Assembly (NCBI GenBank): GCA_964577665.1 | Contig: CAZOBD010000001.1 | Coordinates: 11,914-75,913, forward strand | Source: CAYVTD01 sp964577665 | GTDB taxonomy: Bacteria > Bacteroidota > Ignavibacteria > Kapaibacteriales > UBA2268 | Reading direction: 5' to 3' | Length of the DNA stretch: 64,000 bases | In this document: positions 10,049 through 21,700 of the stretch, piece by piece | Position numbering within the stretch: position 1 is the stretch's first letter | How the letters are laid out: each line of letters begins with the position of its first letter | Notes under the pieces: model-generated | The model's database searches: none | What the model was told of the DNA's origin: nothing | Seen by the model: only the letters and a program-made list of their open reading frames with translations | Made by a program: the position numbers and the translations under genes

Positions 10049-10109
10049 AAATAATCATTCCCTTTGGTGTTTTCCCTTATCATGGTTGTTTCATCTGTTT
10101 ATTTTTTTT
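10049..10109 (-). repeat. Dispersed ~55-60 bp box (leftward copy)
   Basis: Read leftward: AAATAAACAGATGAAACAAC, CATGATAAGGG, then AAAACACCAAAGGGAATG and ATTATTTG. The first ~23 bases are identical to the leader and first codons of the gene starting at 9640. Confidence 0.75.
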
Positions 10110-10221
10110 AAATAATTATGATTTTGACATTCCGTACTTGCAAATGAGTAATAGACCTTAGTATGCTTATCATATCAAAATTGTTCATTTTGCAATCAAA
10201 TTTTAAAATTTTCATTTTATA

Positions 10222-12339
10222 TTATTTTGGTGTTACTCCTGCTGCTCTCATTCTTTCCGCTATTTTTGATGCTTCTTCAAAATTTCCTTTTCTGTTGTAG
10301 TAATTCCAAAGAATATTCATTGCTTCTACGTTATTAGGATAGAGATTTAAAGATTTCTTTAATAGTGTTACACCTTCTCCTTCCTGACCGGAATTAAGCA
10401 TTGATGCACCTAATACCATATTAGCAAGAGCATTTGACGAGTTGTACTCCAATGCTTTTTTACTGTTTTCAAGGGCTTTTCTTATATTACCTGTATTAAG
10501 TAAATAATGGCTGTAGGAAGCATAATAATCTGACCAATCAACCGGTTCGCCGGCTTTCTCCATTTTTTTGGCTGTTACAAATGCTTTTTCAAAATTATTT
10601 TTTAGTTTATATGAAATATAAAGATTGAAAAGGGCATCCTTATCCATGGGATTTTCGGCTGTTACTTTCTCGAGCATTGTAATACCTTTATCTATCTGTC
10701 CCAAAGAAGCATAAGCAACAGCCAGATTGACATCTGTCAGGCTTGAGGCGGGATTCTCTTTTTTAGCACGCTCAAAGTGCTTGACTGCTTTTTCATAATT
10801 TTGATTTTTAAAGTACAGCTCTCCAAGTTCAAGCGATACTTCCCGTGTTGTAGGATCAAGCTTCAATGCAGTTTCAAAACGTTCGATGGCAATCCTGCTG
10901 TAATCTTTCATATCCAGCTGAATGGTTTGTCTTCTATCAGGCGCTATATCTGCCGGATAGTTTGATACGCTGTCTTCCATTTCTCCGTATCTGAGCTTAT
11001 AAGCTAATCCCATACCATAATGATACATCGCTCTGCCGGGATTTTTTTCGAGACCACCTTTCCAGAAGGAGATTGGATTTTTGTATTGCTGAGATTGGTT
11101 AAAGTTTACAGCACCCCACAGAAAAAGGAGAGCAAATATGGAAATGATAACCGATTTTTTGGGTGCTTTCATCCATTTTTGAGGTATTATCTCAAAAAGG
11201 AAGATGAAAATCCCTGCCATAGGAAGATATATACGATGGTCCAGATAATCATAATAGTGTTCGGCATTTGGGAGTCTGAAAAACAGTACCGGCAGTAAAA
11301 ATAATAAGAACCATAATATGCCAAATACCGTATAAGTTTTTCTTTTATTTTTACTGAAGTAATACCCGATTGCTGCCGCAATAATTCCGATTATTCCAAT
11401 TATCAATTTTTCCGATGTAAATGTGGGCATAACAGCAATATTAATAGGATAAATGAATTTACTCAGCATTTCGGGAATCATCTGAAGATTAATAAAGAAA
11501 TTTTCTAAATTTACCGCTTTGTACTGCATATCTTCTGTAAACGATGAATTTCTCATCAGAAACCAAATTATACTGACTACTATCCATCCGCCTGCAAGTA
11601 TCATATTTTTCCCTGAAAAAATATTCTTCTTAATAATAAGCAGATAATATGCAAGTATCACAATGGGAATCATAACGCCTGTTTCTTTTGACATCAGCGC
11701 CAAAAAATATCCAAGCCACGAGAGTACGAGATTCTTAGTGTCTTTCTTTTCATTGAAATTAATGACCCAAATAAATGTCATTGCCGTAAAAAGCGTAAGC
11801 AGGATATCACCGCGTGAGGGTATCCATACAACAGAATGCGAAAACATCGGATGTACAGAATAAATAAGAGCTGCCGTGCCCGCGGTAAAATTATTGAATT
11901 TGATTTTTTTAAAGAAAAGATATATTGCAATGCACGTTATCATGTGCAGGATAATGTTTGTAAGGTGATATATTAAGGGTTCATCTCCTCCAACTTCTTT
12001 TTCAAAAACAAAAAGGGCAGTCTGCAATGGCCTATAAAAGCTTCCGTATGCCTGGAAAAAGACCTTGTGTATATTTTCAATGCCGCCTATTGTGCTTACA
12101 ACTTCATTTTTAATTTTATTGTCGTCAAAATTTACAAAATCAAAGAATAGTGCCTGTCCGTATATCAGAGCCGTAAATACAACTATCAGTATATATGGCT
12201 TTGATATAAGCGGTGTCAAAACATCCTCTTTAATTTTATTTTTATGATTACCGGAGACACTCTTTCCTTGTTTACCGGATAGAGTTTTCTCTTTTGAATA
12301 GCTTTTTCTTGTTTTTATGTTTTTCTTTCTTTTTGGCAT
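10222..12339 (-). CDS. TMTC-like GT-C membrane glycosyltransferase with C-terminal TPR repeats
   Basis: 705 residues from the ATG at 12339. An in-frame ATG at 12399 is rejected because a good promoter (12366-12393) lies between the two. The basic tail (MPKRKKNIKTRKSYSK) precedes about ten membrane spans. Blocks are FVNFDDN (Asp72-Asp73), FYRPLQTALF, SVHPMFSHSVVWIPSRGD (the usual GRND is SRGD here), SKETGVMIP and QMIPEMLSKF. TPRs fill the last 280 or so residues, e.g. LELGELYFKNQNYEKAVKHF. It is the most divergent paralog and has its own promoter, separated from the next copy by a 580-bp repeat spacer. It sits immediately downstream of the giant Ig-domain gene. The glycosyltransferase role is inferred. 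Confidence 0.85.
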   Translation of the reverse strand: MPKRKKNIKTRKSYSKEKTLSGKQGKSVSGNHKNKIKEDVLTPLISKPYILIVVFTALIYGQALFFDFVNFDDNKIKNEVVSTIGGIENIHKVFFQAYGSFYRPLQTALFVFEKEVGGDEPLIYHLTNIILHMITCIAIYLFFKKIKFNNFTAGTAALIYSVHPMFSHSVVWIPSRGDILLTLFTAMTFIWVINFNEKKDTKNLVLSWLGYFLALMSKETGVMIPIVILAYYLLIIKKNIFSGKNMILAGGWIVVSIIWFLMRNSSFTEDMQYKAVNLENFFINLQMIPEMLSKFIYPINIAVMPTFTSEKLIIGIIGIIAAAIGYYFSKNKRKTYTVFGILWFLLFLLPVLFFRLPNAEHYYDYLDHRIYLPMAGIFIFLFEIIPQKWMKAPKKSVIISIFALLFLWGAVNFNQSQQYKNPISFWKGGLEKNPGRAMYHYGMGLAYKLRYGEMEDSVSNYPADIAPDRRQTIQLDMKDYSRIAIERFETALKLDPTTREVSLELGELYFKNQNYEKAVKHFERAKKENPASSLTDVNLAVAYASLGQIDKGITMLEKVTAENPMDKDALFNLYISYKLKNNFEKAFVTAKKMEKAGEPVDWSDYYASYSHYLLNTGNIRKALENSKKALEYNSSNALANMVLGASMLNSGQEGEGVTLLKKSLNLYPNNVEAMNILWNYYNRKGNFEEASKIAERMRAAGVTPK

Positions 12340-12365
12340 ATAGTTTCCGCAATTGTAAACATTCG

Positions 12366-12393
12366 CAAATTTAATAAATAATTCTTTTTCAAA
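12366..12393 (-). promoter_or_regulatory. Bacteroidota-type promoter for the 10222-12339 gene
   Basis: Read leftward: TTTG, 16 nt, TAAATTTG, ending 26 nt before the ATG at 12339. This matches the known -33 TTTG / -7 TAnnTTTG pattern of Bacteroidota, with a slightly short spacer. The same 16-nt geometry occurs before the genes at 51654 and, with one mismatch, 58391. Confidence 0.5.
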
Positions 12394-12405
12394 CCACATA
12401 TACTC

Positions 12406-12437
12406 AAAAAAAAAGCGGCGGACATTATGCCCGCCGC
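12406..12437 (-). terminator. Rho-independent terminator of the giant gene
   Basis: Leftward transcript: a stem GCGGCGG/CCGCCGC (12415-12421 with 12431-12437) followed by nine T (complement of 12406-12414). It lies 24 bp after the stop codon at 12461 and separates the giant gene from the TMTC-like cluster. Confidence 0.85.
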
Positions 12438-12460
12438 TTTTATTACTTTATCTCACTATG

Positions 12461-12724
12461 TTATTTTGCAATAACAAAGTGATCGATAATGAACTCGTCA
12501 CCGACACTGACCATTACCGTATATGAGCCCGGTGCAAGATACTTATTGAACGGTATTTCAATAAAGTGTGTACCTGCGCTCATTGGCTTATTGTTCATCT
12601 TATCGATGAGCAGTCTTCCGTCAGCACTGTAAACAGCTATGCTTACATTTCTGGATTCCATTAGGCTCATGTGGAAGCTGATCTTATCGGTAGCCGGGTT
12701 CGGCATTATGTTGCTCATTTCGAG
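12461..12724 (-). other. T9SS type A C-terminal sorting domain of the giant protein
   Basis: The last 87 residues begin LEMSNIMPNPATDKISF and include VSIAVYSADGRLL, LAPGSYTVMVSVGDE and a final DHFVIAK. This is the beta-sandwich sorting signal recognised by the type IX secretion system, indicating export across the outer membrane and surface attachment or release. Confidence 0.9.
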
Positions 12725-15700
12725 AATTGTGTTATCGTTATAGTCATTTCTACCGGCGACCGGACCTTCTTCGATGCGGTCTCTCTTGGCAGTCTTCTGA
12801 CTATTCGGGTTGTCTGTTGCATTGCTTGTATTATAGCTTCTATATGTAGCGTTTCCGTTGTATTCAAGTACCTTGAATGCATATCTTGTATTTTTTGTAA
12901 GTCCGCTGACAACAACATAGTCGGCTGTACCGTTGTAAACGGCTCTTACACCGGTTCCAGAAGTCGGTACTTCCTGTCCAAGATTGAAGTTCGAGTTTGC
13001 AGAGTAGTCAACACCGTTCTCAGGTACCTGACTAATTGAGTTGGTATTTGTCTGCTTAGCAAGAACTAATCTTCCTGAACCATTACCGTTATCCCAGTTG
13101 AACCATATCCATGACTGGCTGACTGAGATGAACTGGATGTTGCTTGCCTGAACCGTCGGGGCAGGACCAACAACCTTGAATGCCGTACTTGTTGCCGAAC
13201 TGAGGCTGTTTGCCATAGCAGTCAGACGTACATTAGATTCGCCGTTTGAAGCCATGTATGACAGAGTTATTGTCTGCTGGTTATTTCCGGAAAGTATCGT
13301 ACCGGTTACATAGTTTCCGTTTACATAACCGCTTCCGCCGCCGGAGAGTTTAGTTACGGTAACTGATGTATTAGCAGATACATTTACCGGGTTACCGCTG
13401 TTATCCTGTACCTGTACTGTAACTGTAAATGTCTGGCTGTGTACCTGCGTAGGTATTGCTGCCGTAAATACAAGCTTGGAAGCAGGACCGGATGATGGTA
13501 CGGTCAGAGTAGCCGAGTTAGATGCCAAACCGTTTGCCGGACAGCCGTTGTTCTGTGCAACCAGTCTGAATAATCTGCCGTTAAGTCCACCAACATTGTT
13601 GATGGCGAGACTTTCAGTGGTTACACCGCTGTAGTTGCTGCCATTAGAAAGATTTGACCAGCTCGGTGTTGCATCGTAAGGATTGTAAACCTGCCAGTTA
13701 AGTGCAGTGTAGTTACTTGCATCTGCGGTAAATGTATGTCCGCCTGACATAACCGTTGCATCTGCGGGATGCGAAGAGAATGTAGGCTGGCTTGGTACAG
13801 TTACATTAGCAGAGTTTGATTCTACCCATGCACAACTGCTGTTTCTTACCCTTACTCTGTATTCGTAGTTACCGGTTGTCTGCATATTTGTTATTGTAAG
13901 TGTCTGTGTATCAACACCGCTGTAAGGTGATGAATTGTTAAGATTCTGCCATGTACCGTTATTAATCTGCCACTGATATTCTGTAGCGCTTGGCGATACT
14001 GATGCAGTTATTGTCATATTACCATTCAGGCAAAGTACGCTGTTAGCAGGTGCTATTGAAACAGACGGTGTCTCAGGTACTGTCAGATTAGAAACTGAAG
14101 ATGATACCCAAGGACAGCTCGAGCCGTTTCTTGCTTCAACTTTGTAATATCCGCTCTGGCTGGGCTGTGCATTGGTTATTGAATATGTTGTACCTCCGGT
14201 TTGTACTGTTGTCCAGTTGCTTCCGCCGTCTGTACTGTGTCTCCATCTGAACTCTGTATATGTTCCTGTTTGCAACCCTATAGTAAAGTCACCGTTTGAA
14301 CCCGGGCAAATTACCGGAGTAGGTGCAGGACTGATATCCTGTGTAAATACAGGCTGCTGAGTAACGTTCAGTTCGAATACGTGCTGTGCTGTCTGTGAGC
14401 AGTACTGATTGGATGCGGTGATCCTGTATCTGTATCCGTCCACAGGGCTGCTTACAGTGTAGTTATCGGATGAAGCGCCTATTGTAGTCCAGGTGCTTCC
14501 GCCGTCAGTTGAGACTTCCCAACCGAACATTGTAGCATTTGTATGTGTACTTGTCAGTGTTACTGCGTTTCCGTAGCAGGCATCAACTATACTTGCACCT
14601 GTAACTGTCGGAGTCTGCTGTACAGTAAGCTGTGCAGCATCGGAATATGTCCAGTCAGAGCTGCAGGCGCTGTTCTGAGCACCGAGTCTGTACTGATTTC
14701 CGTTGAGTCCGTCCACATCGGAGATTACCAGTGAGTTAGTTGTTACACCGCTGTAAACTCCGCTGTTATTCAGGTCAGTCCAAGTACCGCTGAATATCTG
14801 CCACTGATAAGTATCAGCATTTGCAGGTGTTGATGTAAATGTGAATCCGTCAGTTTCGCAAACTATTGCAGACTGAGGATGAGCATTTGCACCGAATACA
14901 GGAGCGGATACAACTGTAAGGTCGGCAACAGGTGAAGATACCCAATCGCAGTTTGAAGTATTTCTCGCCTGCAATCTGTAGCTCCAATCCTCACCGGTAT
15001 TTGCTGTAATTACCAGCTGAGGTGTGCCTGCTCCTACTATATCTGTCCAGCCGCTTCCGGTATTTACCTGCCACTGATATTCTGTTGCATTTGTTACTGT
15101 TGAAGCAAATGTATGCTGTGAGCCGTCGCAGACTACTGCGTCAGAAGGTCCTGAGAATGTCGGATTTACATTCAAGTACAGTCTTACTGTGTTTGAATAA
15201 GCCCACACATCACACACATTGTTCTTCGCTCCGAGCCTTACATACCAGTTGTTCATGGATGCAAGAGCGGTAGCTGAATATGTGCTGTTAGTGGCGCCGG
15301 CTATATCGTTCCAGTTGGAACCGTCAGTTGAGTACTGCCACTGATACTGATCTGCATTGCTTGCCGCTCCGGAGAATGAGAATGTATAACCTTCGCATAC
15401 GCCGCTTACAGTTGAGGGCTGCTGTGTGAAGGATACATTATTTGCTATTACCGTAAGTACAGCGTCGTCAGATGCAACTCCGTAACATTCGTCATTCTTT
15501 GCTACAACCCTGTATCTACTGTTGTTGAGCAGACTTGTTGCATTTGTTATTGTCAGATTCGCAGTGTTTACCCCTGTGTAAGGTCCAGTTACAATATCGT
15601 CCCAGCGGCCCTGGAGTGTGTTATATACCTGCCACTGATATCCGTTTGTATTTGCGGGTGATGATGTAAATACATGCGTTCCGCCGATACAAACAGTAGC

Positions 15701-18700
15701 ATTTGAAGGACTGTCACCGGTACCGAACTGAGGAATATCAGGAACTTCGATTAATGCAACATCTGAGTATTCATAAGATGACGGGCAGTCTCCGTTGGTT
15801 GCTCTTAGTCTGTATGAATATCCGTCAAGGTCTATGCCAAGTCCGGGATTCTGTACTGTTGCAATTCTCAGTGAGTTTGTAGTAGCGCCGTTATAAAGGG
15901 CGTTATCATCTACATTGAACCAGTCGCTGCTGTTTTCAGGGCTGTACTGCCATCTGAGGTCAGTATAAGTTCCTGCTACGAGCTGGGCATCATGTGTCCA
16001 GTTGAAGCCTGCGCATACTGTTACATCAATCGGATGACGTGTAAAGATAGGCGCTCTTGTAATTCTTATAGATGCGCCTGTTGAGGCTATCCATGAACTC
16101 GGGCATCCCTCATTCTTGGCAAGCAATCTGTAGTGGATGCCGCCGATATTTTGTACGAGGTCTATTTCGAGTTTGGTTGTGCTGGTTCCTGTATATAATG
16201 TATTGTCGTAGATATTTGAATATGCTGCACCGCGGTTAGCAGACATCTGCCACTGATATTCATTTGCATTATCAGCTTCTGCTGTAAATGTCCATCCTCC
16301 GTATTCGCATACTGTTGCAAACTGCGGATTAAGTGTGAATACCGGTTCCGCGGGTACTGTTATTTCTGTTGTTCTGGAAGTAATTGTCTTGGAGCATACA
16401 CTTCCCCAGATAAGCAGTCTGTACTGTGAACCTGTCATAGTTACAGAAGGCTGACCAATTACAAGTGCGCTTGTGGATGTACTGCTGTAATAGTTATTAT
16501 CAGCGTGATCATTGAGTCCGTCGGTCAGGTCAAACCATGTTCCGCTGTAATTTACCTGCCATTGCCATGAAGAGGCATTATATGTATTAGCAGTAATCGT
16601 GCGGTTCGCTTCTGTTGCTTCGAGGCATATCGTTGCATCGGGCGCTCCCATACTTGGACCGAAGTTAGCATTCGGAGTTACGCTGAGCGTAGCTTCATTT
16701 GAGAAGTTCCAGCTGTCAGGACACTGTTTATACTGTGCACCTATTCTGTAAACTTCTGTATAGCTGCTCTGCGGATAAAGGGCGCCTGTTACAGAAAGCT
16801 TCGTAGTTGTCGTACCTTCATATCCGGGTACGTAACTAGTAGCTGACTGTTCTGCAAGGTCTGTCCAGTTTCCATTTTCGAATTTCTGCCATTTGTAATC
16901 GTATGCGTAAGGCATATGAGTTTCTACGCTGGCAGTAAACTCGCCTGTAGTAACATCACACTGTATGCTTAGATCATCAGGTTGATCAGAGAACGAAGGT
17001 TCCGTAGGTACTATCAGCATAGCTGAATGTGACATTTTCCAAGTCGTCGGACAGTCATCGTTCTTAGCAAGCAGTCTGAAGTGCTTACCGTTCAGGAATG
17101 TATCTGACGGTGTACCGTTAATATCAAATGTAAGTGTTGTCTCTGTTCTTCCAGTGTATGTAATCGTGTGATTGTTAAATTCAGTATCAAAGTCAGTTAC
17201 ATCATACCATGCAGTTCCGTCTTCGCTCATCTGCCACAAGTAGGCTTGTGCAGGAGAAGCTACGCCTGTAAAGCTAATCGTTGAGTTTTCGGAGTAGCAT
17301 ACAGTCTTAGTCTGAGGATGTCTGCTGAACTGAGGATCGGGTATTACCGTAAGCATTGCGCTTTCTGAGTAAATCCTTGTTACCGGGCAGCCGTTCATTC
17401 TTGCGGCTACTCTGTATTCCTTACCGTTCAGTCCTGCAGGTATTGAAACAGTCATCTTGCTTTGATCAGTGTTTTGATAAACGTTCTTATCATAGTCATT
17501 AGAATTCGTTAGATCGACCCACTGTCCGTTCTGGAATATCTGCCATGTCCACATATTTGCATCGTCAGCAGATGCACCGAATGTTGCAGATTCATCTGTG
17601 CAGACAGTTATATCTGCAGGATGCGATGTAAATTCGGGTTCTCTTGTTTCTACCCACAATTTAGCACCATCTGAGATTATCCATGATGTAGGACATCCTC
17701 TGTTGGAATTCTTGACTTTTACTCTATAAGATACATCAGTAATGACAGGTCTCGGATTCATAATTGTAAGCTGATCGGTGGTAGCTCCGTCATATTCGGT
17801 ATAATCGTGAATACTGTATATTCCGTTAGCAAGATCTACCCATCCGTTCGAGCCGTCGAGCCACTGCCACTGGAATTGTGTACCGTTTGTGTATTCTATT
17901 GAGAAGTATGTTGTATTTCCGGCACAGACAGTATGGTTTGCAGGCTGACGTGATATTGCAGGATCTTCTACTACCCTGATAATAGCAGCATTTGACCTTA
18001 CACCGTTTCTCGGACATCTGTCGCTTTCTCCGCCGTTCCAGGCTTTCAGCCATATTGCCCAGCCGTCGTTTACGCCTGTTCCTCTGTCTATTCCGTTAGT
18101 ATGATTCAATGTAAGATAAGGTGTCTGTGTACCTGTAAACTGACCGCCTTCGGGTATTACCACTATACCGTTACCGTCTGCTCTGTTAATCAACCACTGG
18201 TAGTGAGTTGCATTAGCAGGCATACTGGTAAACGTCCATGCTTCATCCGAGCAAAGCGTACGGCTTACAGGATGTGCATTTGTAAAGTCAGGTTCAACAG
18301 GTACCCATACAGATGCTGCACGTGATTCTGTGTATGTATCCGGGCAATCGCTCGAGAAGGCGCGTACTCTATAGTATTTGCCGTTCTTATTAGCAACGTT
18401 CCGTATTGTAAGTTTAGAAGTAGTTACACCATTATATTCGGTACCGTTTGACAGGCTCTGGAATGAACCGCCGACTATTTCACCCCACTGATAAACATAA
18501 GTGCTCGGGTGATTGCTGTTTACAAGCGAGACCGTCATGTAGGCAGCGTTGTCATTTGCACACGCTGTTACATCGTAAGGTGCATAATCGGCTATAAACG
18601 GAATGTCATAGAAACTTAACTCGAATGAGCCGGAGCGCACCCATGTGTCGGGACATCCGTTATTCATGCCTTTTATTCTGTAGTATGTACCGTAGAGGTT

Positions 18701-21700
18701 GTAATCCACATTGCATATAGTTAAGTCTGATGTGGTTACACCCGAATAATAGTATGTATTAGTAATATCTTCCCAATTGTTGTTATCTGTACTTACCTGC
18801 CACATGAATTCGTTATAATCACTGCTGCCTGCTGTCATAGGCAGATTAAACGTGTANNNNNNNNNNNNNNNNNNNNNNNNNNNNNNNNNNNNNNNNNNNN
18901 NNNNNNNNNNNNNNNNNNNNNNNNNNNNNNNNNNNNNNNNNNNNNNNNNNNNNNNNCGCATCTGACAAGTCAGTCCATGTTGTCTCACCCTGCAGCATTA
19001 CCTGCCACATGTAATCATCGTGAGATACATTGTAAACAGGATTGAAGTTGAATTCATAAACATCGACCTGGCAAACAGTTCTCGATACGCTTGCGCCTGT
19101 AAATTCAGGATATACAAGGTCGGTTACTATTAATGTAAATACGTCGGAGTATCTTGAAGTTGCTTCTATTGGGCAGCCCTGCTGGAATGCCTGCAGTCTG
19201 AAGCAGTAATCATCAAGACCTGTTCCGTGTACTATTTCAAGGTCTGTAGTAGTTACACCGTCAAACTGATCATTATCAGGTACATTTGTCCAATTCTGGC
19301 AATCAGCACTGTACTGCCATCTGTAACTGTTAGAGTCTTTGGGTTTTACAGATATGGTAGAAGAATTTTCAGGACAAATTGTGCCGCTGGTTTGTGCATA
19401 ACCGTTGAACTGAATCTCTGAATCAGAGAAGTCCGGGAATACTGTCTGTACCCACATAGTATGAGCATCAGATACAGCCCATGAATTCGGACATTCGCCG
19501 TTCTTAGCTTTCAGCCTGTAATAATACCATGAGTTGTATGACCTAACCGTGCCGAGAGTCAGCGTAGCAGTTGTTTCGCCGCCGTAGTCTATTCTGTGCT
19601 GTCCGTCGGTCTGAGCTGAGATGTCAACCCATACTCCGGTTCCTAAGGTAGGATCAAAGTCATACCACTGCCACTGGAGTTGTGTTGCAGGTGATACATC
19701 ATCAACCGCGAATGTGTAATCGTCATACCAGCACACTGTTACGTTTGTAGGTGTCATCGTAAACTGCGGATCGGGTTTGATCCAGAGCTCTCCTACATTT
19801 GACAATGTACCGTTAGTAGGACAATCATCAACCCAAGCTCTCATCCAGTAACCTCTTACGCCGTCGCGGAAGTTATTGGCATTAGCAATGGTAAGTCTTG
19901 TAGTAGTTATGCCTGTATAGCTTGTGCCGTTAATATCCTCGAAGATACCCGGTGTCAGATTATTATCATCACCAGACTGATCAGCATCAGCTAATGAAGT
20001 AAAGTGTTCTTCATTATGATAGCCCCATTCGTATCTGTTAGCATTAGATGAGGTAGCCGTAAATGTCCATCCTCTGTGTTCGCATATAGTAGCATCTTCA
20101 GGATGCGTTGTGAACTGTACTGCTGGAGGTATATAAAGGGTAACCGGATCAGAATACAGCCAGTTGTCAGGACATGTCTGGTTGCTTGCACCAAGTCTGT
20201 AAATAGCATGCGTAGGATCGCTTGCATCTATCATTCTCGCTCTGTCAACATCTTCCACATACATGTCATCCGTATCGGTTAACCAGTGGAGTTCATATCC
20301 TTCTGTTATATTCATAAATACGTTACCATTATAAATCTGCCATTTCCGATTATCCGCATTAAATGAGCTTGTGCTGATTGTAGCACTGTTGCCTGAGCAA
20401 AGCTTGGTTGAGTATCCGTCGTCTGCAAATGTAGGCAGCACGTCTATCTCAAGCGTTATAGCTTCTGAGCGCACCCAGGTATCGGGACACCAGTTGTTCT
20501 TGACAAGCAGTCTGAACTGGTCATGCTCCATAGATGTTTCATATCCATTGCAGACCTCGAGCGATGCAGTTGTAGCTCCGCTGTAGGAACCGCCGTCGCC
20601 AACACTTCCATCAGCAATATCAGTCCATGTATTTTCATCATTGTACATAACCTGCCACTGATACATAAGGTCAATGTAATGGTCTGTGTCAAGGTCAGGA
20701 TAGAGCGGATAAGTAAATGTTGTGCAGTCTTCGAGACATACAGTTCTGTTAGGCTGCGTTTCTGCCGTAAATGTAGGCGTCTGAGGCGCTACAAGCGTAA
20801 TCGCAGGTGAGTTGTATGTCAGCGGACAAGGATCTGCAGAAACTGCTACCAGTCTTAACTGCATCTGGTCTAAATAATCATATAATCCGTAAGCTGTTGT
20901 TATCTTAAGCTGTGTATTGTCAGCGCCGGAGAATACTCCGTTTTCAACAACGTACATCCAGTCATTACCGCTGTTTGTACTGAACTGCCATGCATAATTA
21001 TCACCATAATGCACAGGATTTCTGTCAACAGTGTAAGTTGCACTTTCGCAAACCGTTATTGACATTGCAGATGATCCGAACTCAGGCGTTACAACATCAT
21101 GTACAATCAGAGTTGCAGGTGTAGCTGAATCCCAAATATCAGGACATCCTACCATCTGCGCCTGAAGTCTGAAGAACAGTATATCGCCGTCAGTTATGTC
21201 AGCGGTTCTATCTGTCAGAATCTGGAGTTTGGTTGTGGTAGTTCCGGCATAGTCGTCGCCGTCGCTGATAATAGTCCATGTATCTCCGTCTGAGCTGTAC
21301 TGCCATCTGTAGCCCTGTGCATAAGTTACCGGCGTTGTGAATGTAGCGGTTTCAGCCGGGCATATAGATGTTGATTCAGGATCCGGTGTAGATATTGTCG
21401 GATGTGTAAGATTAATATACAGTACTGCAGGATCTGAATATACCCATGTAGTCGGGCAGCCGTCATTCTTCGCTGCAAGTCTGTAATAATATCCGTTGTT
21501 TATGTCATTTACACCCGGAGTCATTATTTCAAGTGCCGTAGTGTGGTAGCCGTCATAGTTCAGTTCATGTGAAGGAGCATAGTTTGTATTGCCGGAAGGC
21601 TCAATCAAATGATGGAATATGTCAAGCCAAGGACCGTTGGCATAGTCATTTGCCCACTGCCATTTGAACTGATTTGCATTTATAGGCTGTGATGTAAATG

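Larger units (their letters stand above)
9641..10221. other. Intergenic spacer filled with dispersed repeats
   Basis: There is no credible gene in these 581 bases. They hold two 31-bp palindromes, two copies of a ~55-60 bp box, and hairpins with CATTCCG/CGGAATG arms at about 9679-9706 and 9933-9970. The same element types recur at 51316-51653, 56662-57200 and 61600-61979. A 93-codon rightward frame here is only read through the repeats. Confidence 0.8.

Noticed and set aside
12339..12399. Upstream ATG at 12399 as start of the fifth TMTC-like gene
   Set aside because: It lies upstream of a well-formed promoter and would add 20 non-basic residues before the MPKRKKN tail that matches the paralogs.
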